Positions 15,680 to 24,917 of a stretch of 64,000 nucleotides of DNA are shown here, in pieces. The notes under the pieces were generated by a model that was given only the letters and a program-made list of their open reading frames with translations, had not been told where the DNA came from and made no database searches. Position numbers and translations under genes: made by a program. Numbering within the stretch: the stretch's first letter is position 1; every line of letters begins with the position of its first letter. Origin of the DNA: JAGNZR01 sp051648485 (GTDB lineage: Bacteria; Fusobacteriota; Fusobacteriia; Fusobacteriales; Fusobacteriaceae); the NCBI GenBank assembly GCA_051648485.1, contig JBOFFH010000144.1:3847-67846 (forward strand), in the 5' to 3' direction.

Positions 15680-17134
15680 TTAATCTTCAAAAAATATTTT
15701 TAAGGTTTTCTCATCAGTCGGTTTCCCTAGAAGCGAACCTATTACAAAAGCTATAACAGCTAATGAAATAACTGGAACTATCTGATGAACTCCCCCTAAG
15801 TTAGTTTTCATAAAAAACATATACACATAAGAACCTAGACCTACCATCATAGCAGCTAAAGCTCCTGTGGCATTAGCTTTTTTCCAGTAAAGACCAAAAA
15901 TTATTGGACAGAAAAATATAGCTTCTTGCCCTGCTAAAAACATAAGATTCATTATTACTAAAAGGTCTGGCGGGTTAAGTGCCAAACAAAAAGCTATCAA
16001 TCCAAATACAAGAGACGTTCCTTGAGCTATCATTTTTATTTTTTTTTCATCTACTTTTTTTTCATCTTTCAAAATATATCTAATATATAAATCTTTTATA
16101 ATAGTTCCAGAAGATAAAATCATAAGAGAATCTATAGTCGACATAATTGCTGCCATTGGTCCAGCTATAAAAACACCTGCTAAAACTTTAGGAAGATGAT
16201 TTAAGGCTAAAATTGGAACTGCTTTATCTCCTATCTCTATTCCGGGTTCTATAGCTATTCCCATAACTCCTATTAGATGCATACCTATCATTATAATTCC
16301 TACCACAGAAGTTCCAAATATCATGGCATGATGCATTGATTTGCTATCCCGAAATCCCATACATCTCACAGCTGTAGGAGGAAGGCCCAAAACTGCTATT
16401 CCAACTAACATCCAAAAAGAAAGTATAAAAGGTTTTGAAATAGCTCCACCACTAGTTGGAGTAAGTAAATTAGGATCAATTTTCATAACTGTTTCCATTA
16501 TATTTTGCATTCCACCACCTTTTTGTAACAAAACTACAAAAAGAATAACAGTGGCTATAAGCATTACAAAACCTTGAATAGCATCAGTTAAAACCACTGC
16601 ACGGAAACCACCAAAAGTGGTATAAAGGATAACAACTACAGCAAACATTACGAGCCCCCATTGATAAGGAAAACCTGTTACACTTTCAAAAAGACGAGCT
16701 CCTCCTACAAATTGAACCACTACTGCCCCAATAAAAAAGAAAACCATGGCTAAAGATCCAAAAATAACTACTAAATCATTGTTATAACGAGCTCTTAAAA
16801 AATCAGAAATAGTTACTGCATTAATTTTTCTTCCTACAATTGCCATTTTTTTTCCTAATATACCCAAAGTTAAAAAAGCTGTGGGCGTTTGGATACAAGC
16901 TAAAAGAACCCATCCTAAACCTAGTTTATATGCAACTCCAGGGCCCCCTATAAAAGAACTAGCTCCTATATAAGTTGCTATTATTGTCATAGCTAAAACA
17001 ATTCCACCCATGCTACGACTACCTATAAAGTATTCTTCCATAAAATTAGTATCATTATTATTTTTAATTTTATTAACTTTATAAGCAATAAAAAGCATAA
17101 GCATTAAATAAGCCACTAAAGGGATTATTATCAT
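15680..17134 (-). CDS. panF: Sodium/pantothenate symporter PanF
   Basis: A 484-residue sodium:solute symporter with about 13 helices. The GSRSMGG...TYIGASSFIGGPGVAY region near residues 38-70 and the SSS signature around GGFRAVVLTDAIQGFVM are characteristic of PanF. It imports pantothenate, the coenzyme A precursor, with Na+. It follows a yhdT homologue by 15 bp, the same pairing as in enterobacteria, which supports the assignment. Confidence 0.9.
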   Translation of the reverse strand: MIIIPLVAYLMLMLFIAYKVNKIKNNNDTNFMEEYFIGSRSMGGIVLAMTIIATYIGASSFIGGPGVAYKLGLGWVLLACIQTPTAFLTLGILGKKMAIVGRKINAVTISDFLRARYNNDLVVIFGSLAMVFFFIGAVVVQFVGGARLFESVTGFPYQWGLVMFAVVVILYTTFGGFRAVVLTDAIQGFVMLIATVILFVVLLQKGGGMQNIMETVMKIDPNLLTPTSGGAISKPFILSFWMLVGIAVLGLPPTAVRCMGFRDSKSMHHAMIFGTSVVGIIMIGMHLIGVMGIAIEPGIEIGDKAVPILALNHLPKVLAGVFIAGPMAAIMSTIDSLMILSSGTIIKDLYIRYILKDEKKVDEKKIKMIAQGTSLVFGLIAFCLALNPPDLLVIMNLMFLAGQEAIFFCPIIFGLYWKKANATGALAAMMVGLGSYVYMFFMKTNLGGVHQIVPVISLAVIAFVIGSLLGKPTDEKTLKIFFED

Positions 17135-17149
17135 CTCATTTTCCTCCCT

Positions 17150-17395
17150 TTAGTCTAAATCTATATCTTTAAATAAAAATTTAACTGCTAAAAAAACTAA
17201 AAGATTTATCAAGACAAATCCTACAATACAAGACATAAAAAACCAGTAAGGAAGTCCTAAAATAAAAATATATTGACTAGGATCTTCTCCAGTACTATAA
17301 GCAAAATAATACCACCAAGCAAAATATATGAAATATAAGCCTAAAGTTATTTTAGCTTCAAAATTTATTTGTTTCTCTCTAGTTTTTACCTTCAT
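17150..17395 (-). CDS. yhdT: YhdT family small membrane protein (DUF997)
   Basis: An 81-residue protein with two hydrophobic helices and the family segments YFAWWYYFAY and LGLPYWFFMSC. YhdT proteins lie next to panF in many genomes and their exact role is unknown; a helper role in the symporter is inferred from context. Its start is two bases after the flavodiiron stop codon, so the genes are transcribed together. Confidence 0.87.
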   Translation of the reverse strand: MKVKTREKQINFEAKITLGLYFIYFAWWYYFAYSTGEDPSQYIFILGLPYWFFMSCIVGFVLINLLVFLAVKFLFKDIDLD

Positions 17396-17397
17396 TG

Positions 17398-18615
17398 CTA
17401 CTCACAAATCTCTTTACAAAGAATTTTAGAAGCCATAGCTTTTGCCAATTCTCTTAATTTTATATAATCAGATTCTGTTGGATTTCCTGTAGCTTCGACA
17501 GCTTCTCCTACTATTTCAATACCTGAAAGAGCATCTCCAAAAGTTTGTATTCCACGAACTCCGCCGCCACTCCAAAGTTTATTTCCAAAAATTCCTAAAA
17601 ATCTATTTTTCAAACCATAATTTTGAAGTTTAGAAACGATTGGCTCCATTTTTGGATACAGTGCGTTATTGTGTGAGCAAGAACCTAGCATTAAACCTTT
17701 ATATTTCCAAACATCTGAAATTATAAAAGATGAATCAGTTTTAGAAACATCATAAACTTTAATATTGTTTATACCAAAACTTAAAAGCTCACGAGCCAAA
17801 GCTTCAGCCATTTTAGCTGTATTTCCATACATACTTCCGTAAGCAATAACTACTCCAACTTCATCAGGAATAAATTTACCCCAATTATCAAAATGCTCAA
17901 TAACTTTAGATATCTCTTTTCTCCAAACAATACCATGAGAAGGACAGATATATTTTATTTCTAATGTACTCAATTTTTTTATGGCATTAACAACTTGAAC
18001 TCCAAATTTTCCAACTATATTGGCATAGTAACGTCTCATCTCATCTTCATAAATGTTAAAATCGACTTCATCATCAAAAACTCCTCCATCTATAGCTTTA
18101 AAACTTCCAAAAGCATCATTTGAAAAAACAATTTTTTCTGTAAGATCGTAAGTTACCATCGATTCTGGCCAGTGAACCATAGGAATCATAGCAAATGTAA
18201 GTTTATGATATCCTAAATCAAGTACATCTCCTTCTTTAATAAGATAAAATCTAGTTTCATCAAATTTATGAATAAAAGCTTTTATCATATCTAAAGTTTT
18301 TATATTTCCAACTATTTTCGTTTCTGGATAAAATCTCATCAAATCTGACAAAGCACCAGAATGATCAGGCTCCATGTGATTCACTATAAGATAATCTAGT
18401 TTTCTTCCTTTTAAATTACCTTCTATCTTATCGAAAAAACTACTTTCTGAAGACATTTCAACTGTATCCACAACACAAGTTTTTTCATCATTTATAAAAT
18501 AAGAGTTATAAGTAATCCCCTCTGGTAAAGGAATATAATTTTCAAATCTCTCTGTTTTTCTATCATTTACACCAATCCACGAAACTGTATCAGTTACATT
18601 TGTACAAAAATACAT
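17398..18615 (-). CDS. Flavodiiron protein, FprA/Rd-O2 reductase type
   Basis: A 405-residue A-type flavoprotein: metallo-beta-lactamase-like diiron domain (1-250) and flavodoxin domain (250-400). All diiron ligands are visible: NHMEPDHSG (His-x-Glu-x-Asp-His), MVHWPES, FSNDAFGSF and CPSHGIVWR. The FMN phosphate loop is YGSMYGNTAKM. Such enzymes reduce O2 to water or NO to N2O and protect anaerobes; sequence alone does not fix the preferred gas. No rubredoxin domain is fused. AGGAGGG precedes the start. Confidence 0.94.
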   Translation of the reverse strand: MYFCTNVTDTVSWIGVNDRKTERFENYIPLPEGITYNSYFINDEKTCVVDTVEMSSESSFFDKIEGNLKGRKLDYLIVNHMEPDHSGALSDLMRFYPETKIVGNIKTLDMIKAFIHKFDETRFYLIKEGDVLDLGYHKLTFAMIPMVHWPESMVTYDLTEKIVFSNDAFGSFKAIDGGVFDDEVDFNIYEDEMRRYYANIVGKFGVQVVNAIKKLSTLEIKYICPSHGIVWRKEISKVIEHFDNWGKFIPDEVGVVIAYGSMYGNTAKMAEALARELLSFGINNIKVYDVSKTDSSFIISDVWKYKGLMLGSCSHNNALYPKMEPIVSKLQNYGLKNRFLGIFGNKLWSGGGVRGIQTFGDALSGIEIVGEAVEATGNPTESDYIKLRELAKAMASKILCKEICE

Positions 18616-18642
18616 AAATCCCTCCTAATATTCTTTAATTTT

Positions 18643-19836
18643 TTAAAACACTTTTCTTATCATATCTAATCTATCTAGATTTTCATCAAGTTTTACTCTA
18701 ACTATGCTATTAGGATTAGCAAATTCTGAAACTTCTTCTTTTCCTTTAACAATTAAGATGATCTCTGGAAGAGTTATTTCTTTAATTCCAAAAGTAGGAT
18801 TTATAACCTGTAGTTTATCCCCTTTCACTATTCTATTTCTTACTTCTAAAATGTAATTATTCTCTGAAAGTTTCTCTATAACTTTAGCCACTAACTGATG
18901 TGTTTGGCTATAAGAGTTACGATCTGAGTAATTCATTCCTTCAGGGCCTGGTACATTTTCTAAAAATCCTGTAGAATAAGATCTGTTAGAAGTAGACTCT
19001 AACTCTGCTATCCATTGAGGATTCAATTTATAATCCCCTCTGTAATAACTATCTACTGCATCTCTATATACTTTTACAACATTTGACACATAGTAAATCC
19101 CCTTCATACGTCCTTCTATTTTTAAAGAATCTACGCCTATTTCTAAAAGTTTATCTATTATATTTATTGTGCATAAATCTTTTGAGTTAAAAATAAAAGA
19201 GCTTTTTTCAGAATTTTCATCTCCCACATTTACAGAGTAATTCCATCTGCAAGATTGAGCACAATCACCACGATTAGCATCACGAGAAGTCATATGATTA
19301 CTGAGCAAACATCTTCCTGAAACTGCCATACACATAGCACCATGAATAAAAACCTCTATTTCCATACCTGGAACATTCCTTTTTATCTCAGCTATATTTT
19401 CTAAAGAAACTTCTCTAGCTAAAACTATTCTTGTAGCTCCCATATCTTGCCACATTTTTACTGAACGCCAGTTAGTGTTACTAGCTTGAGTACTTATACT
19501 TATTCTTAATTTACTATTTTCTCTCACCACTTGGAAAACACCAAGATCAGCAACTATTACTCCATCTACCCCTATTTCTTCTAAAAATTTTACATACTCG
19601 GGTAGCATTTTAAATTCTTCATTATGAGGAATTACATTCAGTGCTACATAAACTTTTTTGCTTAAATTGTGTCCATATTTTACTGCTTCTATTAACTGTT
19701 CATTATTGAAATTATGGCTTCCAGCACGAAGATTAAACATATTTCCACCTAAAAACACTGCATCTGCTCCATAGTGAAAAGCCATTTCTAATTTTTCCAT
19801 ATTTCCTGCTGGTGCAAGAAGTTCTACTCTTTTCAT
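18643..19836 (-). CDS. U32 family protein, TrhP/YegQ-like tRNA uridine hydroxylase component
   Basis: A 397-residue U32 'peptidase' family protein. It has the ELLAPAGN start, the family signature region EVFIHGAMCMAVSGRCLLS, and Cys residues at AMC, GRC, GDCAQSC and DLC, which supply the four-Cys Fe-S cluster seen in the family. The C-terminal beta-barrel domain is present. In E. coli TrhP and B. subtilis TrhP1/TrhP2 such proteins make 5-hydroxyuridine in tRNA. It lies 12 bp after a shorter paralogue, as in the B. subtilis yrrN-yrrO pair; it resembles the larger partner. Confidence 0.85.
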   Translation of the reverse strand: MKRVELLAPAGNMEKLEMAFHYGADAVFLGGNMFNLRAGSHNFNNEQLIEAVKYGHNLSKKVYVALNVIPHNEEFKMLPEYVKFLEEIGVDGVIVADLGVFQVVRENSKLRISISTQASNTNWRSVKMWQDMGATRIVLAREVSLENIAEIKRNVPGMEIEVFIHGAMCMAVSGRCLLSNHMTSRDANRGDCAQSCRWNYSVNVGDENSEKSSFIFNSKDLCTINIIDKLLEIGVDSLKIEGRMKGIYYVSNVVKVYRDAVDSYYRGDYKLNPQWIAELESTSNRSYSTGFLENVPGPEGMNYSDRNSYSQTHQLVAKVIEKLSENNYILEVRNRIVKGDKLQVINPTFGIKEITLPEIILIVKGKEEVSEFANPNSIVRVKLDENLDRLDMIRKVF

Positions 19837-19848
19837 TTTTTTCCTCTC

Positions 19849-20742
19849 TTAATTTAAAAACCAAGTTATAAATGGAGAGTTTGTTGTAGTTTTTAATCTT
19901 TCCATCCACTCTTCATTATATACAAAGTTACCTGTAGCATAGTTTTCTAAAACTTCTTTGTAAACTGAAACTACTGTTCTTAAATACTCTACAGATTTCA
20001 TTCCACCATCTATTTTTATAGAGTCTATTCCCAATGAAAGAATTGATTCAATAAGCTCTAAAGTACAAAGGTCTCTAGAACTAAAAATATATGTTCCATA
20101 AGTATCTTGATAAATAGGCATAGTTTCACCAGGTCTTGTTTCTTCAATCACACAAATATCTTGTCTAGTATAGTCTTTATCCAATCCCTTAGCTGTCATA
20201 TAATTACTCAATAAGGGTCTACCTGAGATAGCCATATTTATAGGCCCATGAACCGAAACTTCAAGTTTTATATTGGGAACTTTAGCACGAGTTTCAGCTA
20301 TTCCAGCCAAAGTTATATCTCTATCCAAAACTACTTTATCTGCACCCAAATCTTTCCACATTTTTACAGCATACCAATTTGTATTACTACTATGTGTATT
20401 TACTGTAATAGGTAAATTAGAAAATTCTTTCACACATTGAAAAACTCCCATATCTGAAAGAATCACCCCATCCACTCCTATTTTTTCTAAATATTTTATA
20501 TACTCTGGAAGTTCCACTAAATCTTGATTGTGAGGAACGGCATTAAGTGTTACGTTAATTTTTTTATTCATACTGTGGACATAATCTACAGCTTGTTTTA
20601 AATCTTTATCTGAAAAATTTTCTGTTCCAGCTTTTAAATTTAAAATTCTACCACCTAGAAAAACTGTATCTGCTCCACATTCTATGGCAACTTTAAGTTT
20701 TTCGATATTTCCAGCTGGAGATGTTAATTCTATTTTTTTCAT
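19849..20742 (-). CDS. U32 family protein, short Cys-poor paralogue (TrhP1/YrrN-like)
   Basis: A 297-residue paralogue of the adjacent gene that aligns along its N-terminal barrel but ends before the C-terminal domain. At the signature it reads GPINMAISGRPLLSNYM: the Cys of AMC and GRC and the downstream CxxxC pair are absent, leaving only DIC and DLC. It therefore probably cannot bind the usual Fe-S cluster. By analogy with the B. subtilis TrhP1 partner it may work with the larger protein. The clean frame, GAGAGG ribosome-binding site and conserved core argue against a pseudogene. Confidence 0.8.
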   Translation of the reverse strand: MKKIELTSPAGNIEKLKVAIECGADTVFLGGRILNLKAGTENFSDKDLKQAVDYVHSMNKKINVTLNAVPHNQDLVELPEYIKYLEKIGVDGVILSDMGVFQCVKEFSNLPITVNTHSSNTNWYAVKMWKDLGADKVVLDRDITLAGIAETRAKVPNIKLEVSVHGPINMAISGRPLLSNYMTAKGLDKDYTRQDICVIEETRPGETMPIYQDTYGTYIFSSRDLCTLELIESILSLGIDSIKIDGGMKSVEYLRTVVSVYKEVLENYATGNFVYNEEWMERLKTTTNSPFITWFLN

Positions 20743-20773
20743 CTTTTTTCCTCTCTTAAAATACTATATACTC

Positions 20774-20825
20774 AAAAAACTTCTAAAAAATTATGCATTT
20801 AAGCTATTTTTTTTGAAGTTTTTAG
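20774..20825 (-). terminator. Candidate terminator after dnaB
   Basis: A long AT-rich stem (AAAAACTTC pairing with GAAGTTTTT) with an internal A/T helix, followed on the minus strand by TTTTTTGAG. Confidence 0.55.
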
Positions 20826-20831
20826 TAATAA

Positions 20832-22166
20832 TTATGCCTTATCCGTATAGTCATAGAATTTTGTCAGTTCATGTCTAAATATTAATTTAACTGTTCCTAC
20901 CGGACCATTTCTTTGTTTACCTATAATTACCTCTGTGATTCCTTTAAATTCACTTTCTTCATTATAGTAATCATCTCTATAAAGAAAAAGAACTATATCA
21001 GCATCTTGTTCTATAGCTCCAGATTCACGAAGATCTGAAAGCATAGGTCTTCTGTCTGCTCTTTGCTCTGGAGCACGTGAAAGCTGCGAAAGAGCTATTA
21101 CTGGAATATCTAATTCACGGGCTATTCCCTTTAATGATCTTGAAATTTCTGAAATCTCTTGTTGACGATTATCTGATCTTCCAGCTCCACTTATTAACTG
21201 AAGATAATCGATTACTATCATATCTAATTTGTTGGCTGCTTTTAGTCTTCTAGCTATAGCTCTTATTTCTAGTACATTTACACTGGGAGTATCTGCTATA
21301 TTTATATTTGAACCAGCTAATTTTCCAGAAGCTAATCCTAAACGTCCCCATTCCTCATCATTCAAAAATCCACTACGAATTTTCTGAAGTGGAACCCCTG
21401 ATTCTACTGATAAAAGTCTTTGTAATAGCTGAGATGTTCCCATCTCCAAACTAAAAACAAGTACAGATTTTTTTGATTCCATAGCTGCATTCAAAGCTAA
21501 ATTTAGTGCAAAGGCTGTCTTTCCCATAGCAGGACGAGCAGCCAATATAATCAAATCAGAAGAATGAAATCCGCTAGTCATTAAATCATAATTTTTGAAT
21601 CCAGAAGAAATTCCAGTAGATATTCCTTTATTATCAAAAACTAATTGAAGTCTTTCAAATTCTTTTTCCATTACATCTTTTATATTTATAATATCTTTAG
21701 AAGATTTTGTTTCAGATATTTTAAAAATCAATCCTTCAGCTTTATCTAATATTGAATCTACATCCTCATAGCCTTCATAAGCCATTTCAACAATTTTAGT
21801 TCCAACATCTCCTAATTTTCTTAAAATTGCTTTTTCTTTTATTATTTCAGCATAATTCATAAGATTGGCTGCTGTAGAAGTTTCTTCTATTATTTCAAAA
21901 AGAATTTTTTCTCCTCCAACTTCGTCAAATTTATTATTTTTTTTCAGTTTTTCCATGACTAAAATAGGGTCTATTGTTTCCCCTTTTCCATAAAGTTCAA
22001 TCATAGTTTCATAAATAGCTTTGTGAGCATTTCTATAAAAATAATCTGGTCTAAGTTTTTCAACCACATCCCCAAAAGAATCAGGTTTTAAAAAAATTCC
22101 ACCTAAAACTGCTTTTTCTGATTCTATGCTGCTTGGAACTTTTCTTAACTTGTCCAATTCTGACAT
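20832..22166 (-). CDS. dnaB: Replicative DNA helicase DnaB
   Basis: A 444-residue helicase: N-terminal DnaB domain (1-160, with SSIESEKAVLGGIFL) and RecA-like C-terminal domain with Walker A ARPAMGKTAFA, Walker B MIVIDYLQLI, the SQLSRAPEQR motif and the DLRESGAIEQDAD region. It unwinds DNA at the replication fork as a hexamer. It follows rplI by 11 bp, a conserved gene order. No intein or insertion interrupts it. Confidence 0.97.
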   Translation of the reverse strand: MSELDKLRKVPSSIESEKAVLGGIFLKPDSFGDVVEKLRPDYFYRNAHKAIYETMIELYGKGETIDPILVMEKLKKNNKFDEVGGEKILFEIIEETSTAANLMNYAEIIKEKAILRKLGDVGTKIVEMAYEGYEDVDSILDKAEGLIFKISETKSSKDIINIKDVMEKEFERLQLVFDNKGISTGISSGFKNYDLMTSGFHSSDLIILAARPAMGKTAFALNLALNAAMESKKSVLVFSLEMGTSQLLQRLLSVESGVPLQKIRSGFLNDEEWGRLGLASGKLAGSNINIADTPSVNVLEIRAIARRLKAANKLDMIVIDYLQLISGAGRSDNRQQEISEISRSLKGIARELDIPVIALSQLSRAPEQRADRRPMLSDLRESGAIEQDADIVLFLYRDDYYNEESEFKGITEVIIGKQRNGPVGTVKLIFRHELTKFYDYTDKA

Positions 22167-22177
22167 TTTTTCTCCTC

Positions 22178-22627
22178 TTACTTACTTTCAGTTACTACTT
22201 TTACTTCTGCTTTTACTTCTGTGTGAAGTTTTACAACTGCTATACTCTCACCTAAAGATTTTATATTACATTCAATTTTTTTTCTGTCTATCTCTACTCC
22301 AAAAACATTTTTAATTTCAGAAGAAAGTTCTTTATTTGTTATTGCTCCAAACATTTTTCCATTTTCTCCAACTTTTACACCTATAACTATTTTTTTACTT
22401 TCTAAAAGTTTTTTAGTTTCTACAGATTTTTCTTTTTCTTCTTCTGCACGTTTTTCAGCTTTTTTCTTTTGGTTCTCTATTTTTTTCAACTCTTCTGGAG
22501 TTGCTATTATCCCTTTGTTACCTTTCAGAATAAAGTTTCTTGCATACCCCTCAGAAACATTTACTATTTCCCCTTTTCTTCCTTGACCTGCAACATCTAC
22601 TGTTAATATTACTTGTAATTTTGACAT
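22178..22627 (-). CDS. rplI: 50S ribosomal protein L9
   Basis: The 149-residue protein starts with the L9 N-terminal domain (VILTVDVAGQGRKGEIVNVSEGYARNF-type signature region), then the long connecting helix rich in Lys and Glu (about 45-75), and the C-terminal rRNA-binding domain. It lies between a DUF2232-like membrane protein and dnaB. Confidence 0.97.
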   Translation of the reverse strand: MSKLQVILTVDVAGQGRKGEIVNVSEGYARNFILKGNKGIIATPEELKKIENQKKKAEKRAEEEKEKSVETKKLLESKKIVIGVKVGENGKMFGAITNKELSSEIKNVFGVEIDRKKIECNIKSLGESIAVVKLHTEVKAEVKVVTESK

Positions 22628-22650
22628 TTTTTCTCCTTCAATTCATTTTT

Positions 22651-23451
22651 TTATTTTTTTGTTTCAAAAATTTTTATTCCACCAAAAACAAAAATTATCA
22701 TAGGTGAAATAGAAAAAGCCAGTACTACTAATACCTTTGCTAAAAAGCTACTTTTAATTTTAGGATTTAACCATATATATAGCTCTTTTATTCCAAAAAA
22801 TATTACTATATTTTTGAGAATACTTAGAATATTTTCTAAATAAATACTGTCTTTTTTTATAAAATAGTTTATAAAAAATATTATAACATATAGTGCTATC
22901 CATAAATAGCTAATTTTCCATTCTTTGTAACCATCTCTGTCCTCTATCCAGAAAACTAAATAGTTTACCATATACATATAAGCAAAAGTTATTATATAAA
23001 TATTTTTTTTAAGATACTCAAAAGCACCTTTTAAATCCTCTATTTTTACTCCTGATCTATTGGCATATATTTCTTCTAATTTTAGCATAGTAATTCCACT
23101 TTTTTCAATAAATATGTAAGAAATTATTAGCAACAAGATTCCTGTTATAAAAGAATTTATTGCTATTTTATCAAAAGTTCCTAACTTATTAGTAATTTTT
23201 TTATTATAAATATACATTATTTCTACAACTAAAAATACAGCGTATATAAGCAGTAATGTAATTTCTAAGGTACCTATTAAAATTATGGGTACAAGATTTC
23301 CAATGATTTTACTCATTCGTGACATCTCTTTAGCTTTATTTATTTTAAAAACTGGGATAAAAATTCCTGCTGGTGGAAAAAATAAAGCTGTAATAAATAT
23401 TATCAAAGTTGTTAATCCATAGATAACACCTTTCATTATCTCTTTAATCAT
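22651..23451 (-). CDS. Multi-pass membrane protein, DUF2232/YybS-like
   Basis: A 266-residue protein with about seven to eight hydrophobic helices and no catalytic motif. Position just upstream of rplI-dnaB, the general helix pattern, and the end of the protein match DUF2232 (YybS) proteins, which often precede rplI; sequence similarity cannot be tested here. Its start lies inside the end of dnaX (8-bp overlap) with GGAGG placed in the dnaX coding sequence, so translation is probably coupled. Confidence 0.6.
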   Translation of the reverse strand: MIKEIMKGVIYGLTTLIIFITALFFPPAGIFIPVFKINKAKEMSRMSKIIGNLVPIILIGTLEITLLLIYAVFLVVEIMYIYNKKITNKLGTFDKIAINSFITGILLLIISYIFIEKSGITMLKLEEIYANRSGVKIEDLKGAFEYLKKNIYIITFAYMYMVNYLVFWIEDRDGYKEWKISYLWIALYVIIFFINYFIKKDSIYLENILSILKNIVIFFGIKELYIWLNPKIKSSFLAKVLVVLAFSISPMIIFVFGGIKIFETKK

Positions 23452-24904
23452 TTATTACCTCTCCTCCAAAAAAGTTTATAATTTGAGTAGCCAAATCATC
23501 ATTTTCATTATTTTTAACATTTTTTTTCAATTTATTTTGCAATTGTAATTCAATTTTCACTTTAATTCCTAAAATTTCTTCTAATGTTTTTAATAAAATT
23601 TCAGAATTTTCGTTTCTTTTCATTTGCTCCAAAGAAAAACTGCTTTCACTACCAAAAGTTATATATATTTTATTTTTTTCTACCTTTGTTGGAGATGCTG
23701 AAATTAAAAATGCCATTAAAGATATTTTTTGTTTTTTTATATTTTTAATCGCCAAATCCCAAATTTTCTTTACATCTTCTAAGCTTATTTCTTTAGTTTT
23801 TATTTTTGAAGAGATTTCAGATGTTGTTTTAGGCTCAGCTTCAATCGATATTTCTTTTATTGCTTCTTTTTTTGTTAAAGTATTAACTTTTGAATTTAAA
23901 AGTTCATCTACTATTACATATCCAACTAATCTTTTATCCTCTTCAAATTTAAATTTAGACAATACAGAATATATTGTTCCTATTATCTCTAAACCAGTTG
24001 TCAAAAATTCTTTATCTAATTTCATTTTATTTTTACATAATTTAGATAGATCTTTAAAAAATAGTTCAATATCTATAGACTCTTCCCAAAATATTTCTAA
24101 TTCTTCCACTGCTAAAGTTTTGTTCTTATTTTTTAATATTTCTAAAAAGTTTTCAAGTTTTTTCTGAGGAGTTACTCCCAAAACTTTTTCTACTTTTTCT
24201 CTATCTATAGATTCTTCTAGATAATTTATTGATACTCTTTCTAAAATAGAAATAGCATCTCTTGCACTTCCACCCGAAGCTTCATAAATAATTTTTAATC
24301 CCTCTATATCTATTTTAATTTTTTCTTTTTCTGCTATAAATTCTAATCTTGTTACCAAGTCTGATTCACTTAAGGGTTTAAAATCATATCTTTGACATCT
24401 TGATATTATTGTAGGAAGAACTTTATCTGCTTCAGTTGTAGCTAAAATAAAAAGTGCATGCTCTGGAGGCTCTTCTAAAGTTTTAAGCAAAGCATTAAAA
24501 GCTTCTTTTGTCAGCATATGAACTTCATCTATTATATAGATTTTTCTTCTTCCTTTTGCAGGCTTATAATTTATTTTATCTTTAAGCTCTCTTATTTCAT
24601 CTATACCTCTATTTGAAGCGGCATCTATCTCTACCATATCCATAAAACTTCCATCGTTTATTCCCAAACAGTTCGAGCATCTATTACAAGGAACATCTGT
24701 TATTCCATTGTTTAAACAGTTAACTCCTTTGGCAATAAGTCTAGCCACTGTAGTTTTTCCAACTCCTCTTGGTCCTGTAAAAAGATAGGCATGAGCAAGT
24801 CTTTCTGTTTTTAATGAACTTTTTATAGTTTTCACTATATCTTTTTCTCCAGCTATCTCTTCAAAATCATTAGGCCTGTATTTTCTATATAAAGTTATAT
24901 GCAT
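23444..24904 (-). CDS. dnaX: DNA polymerase III subunit gamma/tau
   Basis: A 486-residue clamp-loader subunit. Walker A is GPRGVGKTT (43-51), the four-Cys zinc module spans about 63-79 (C-x9-C-x2-C-x2-C), Walker B is IYIIDEVHML, and SRC with the arginine finger follows. Domain III ends near residue 340. A run of seven A at codons 344-346 comes directly after that; slippage in either direction would reach a stop within 10 codons and give a gamma-like short form. The tail beyond 350 is Lys-rich and probably the tau-specific part. Confidence 0.96.
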   Translation of the reverse strand: MHITLYRKYRPNDFEEIAGEKDIVKTIKSSLKTERLAHAYLFTGPRGVGKTTVARLIAKGVNCLNNGITDVPCNRCSNCLGINDGSFMDMVEIDAASNRGIDEIRELKDKINYKPAKGRRKIYIIDEVHMLTKEAFNALLKTLEEPPEHALFILATTEADKVLPTIISRCQRYDFKPLSESDLVTRLEFIAEKEKIKIDIEGLKIIYEASGGSARDAISILERVSINYLEESIDREKVEKVLGVTPQKKLENFLEILKNKNKTLAVEELEIFWEESIDIELFFKDLSKLCKNKMKLDKEFLTTGLEIIGTIYSVLSKFKFEEDKRLVGYVIVDELLNSKVNTLTKKEAIKEISIEAEPKTTSEISSKIKTKEISLEDVKKIWDLAIKNIKKQKISLMAFLISASPTKVEKNKIYITFGSESSFSLEQMKRNENSEILLKTLEEILGIKVKIELQLQNKLKKNVKNNENDDLATQIINFFGGEVIND

Positions 24905-24917
24905 TTTTTCTCCTAAC

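Noticed and set aside
19849..20742. Short U32 gene as a truncated pseudogene
   Set aside because: The frame is clean, has a ribosome-binding site, and its length and Cys loss match the known short TrhP1-type partner.
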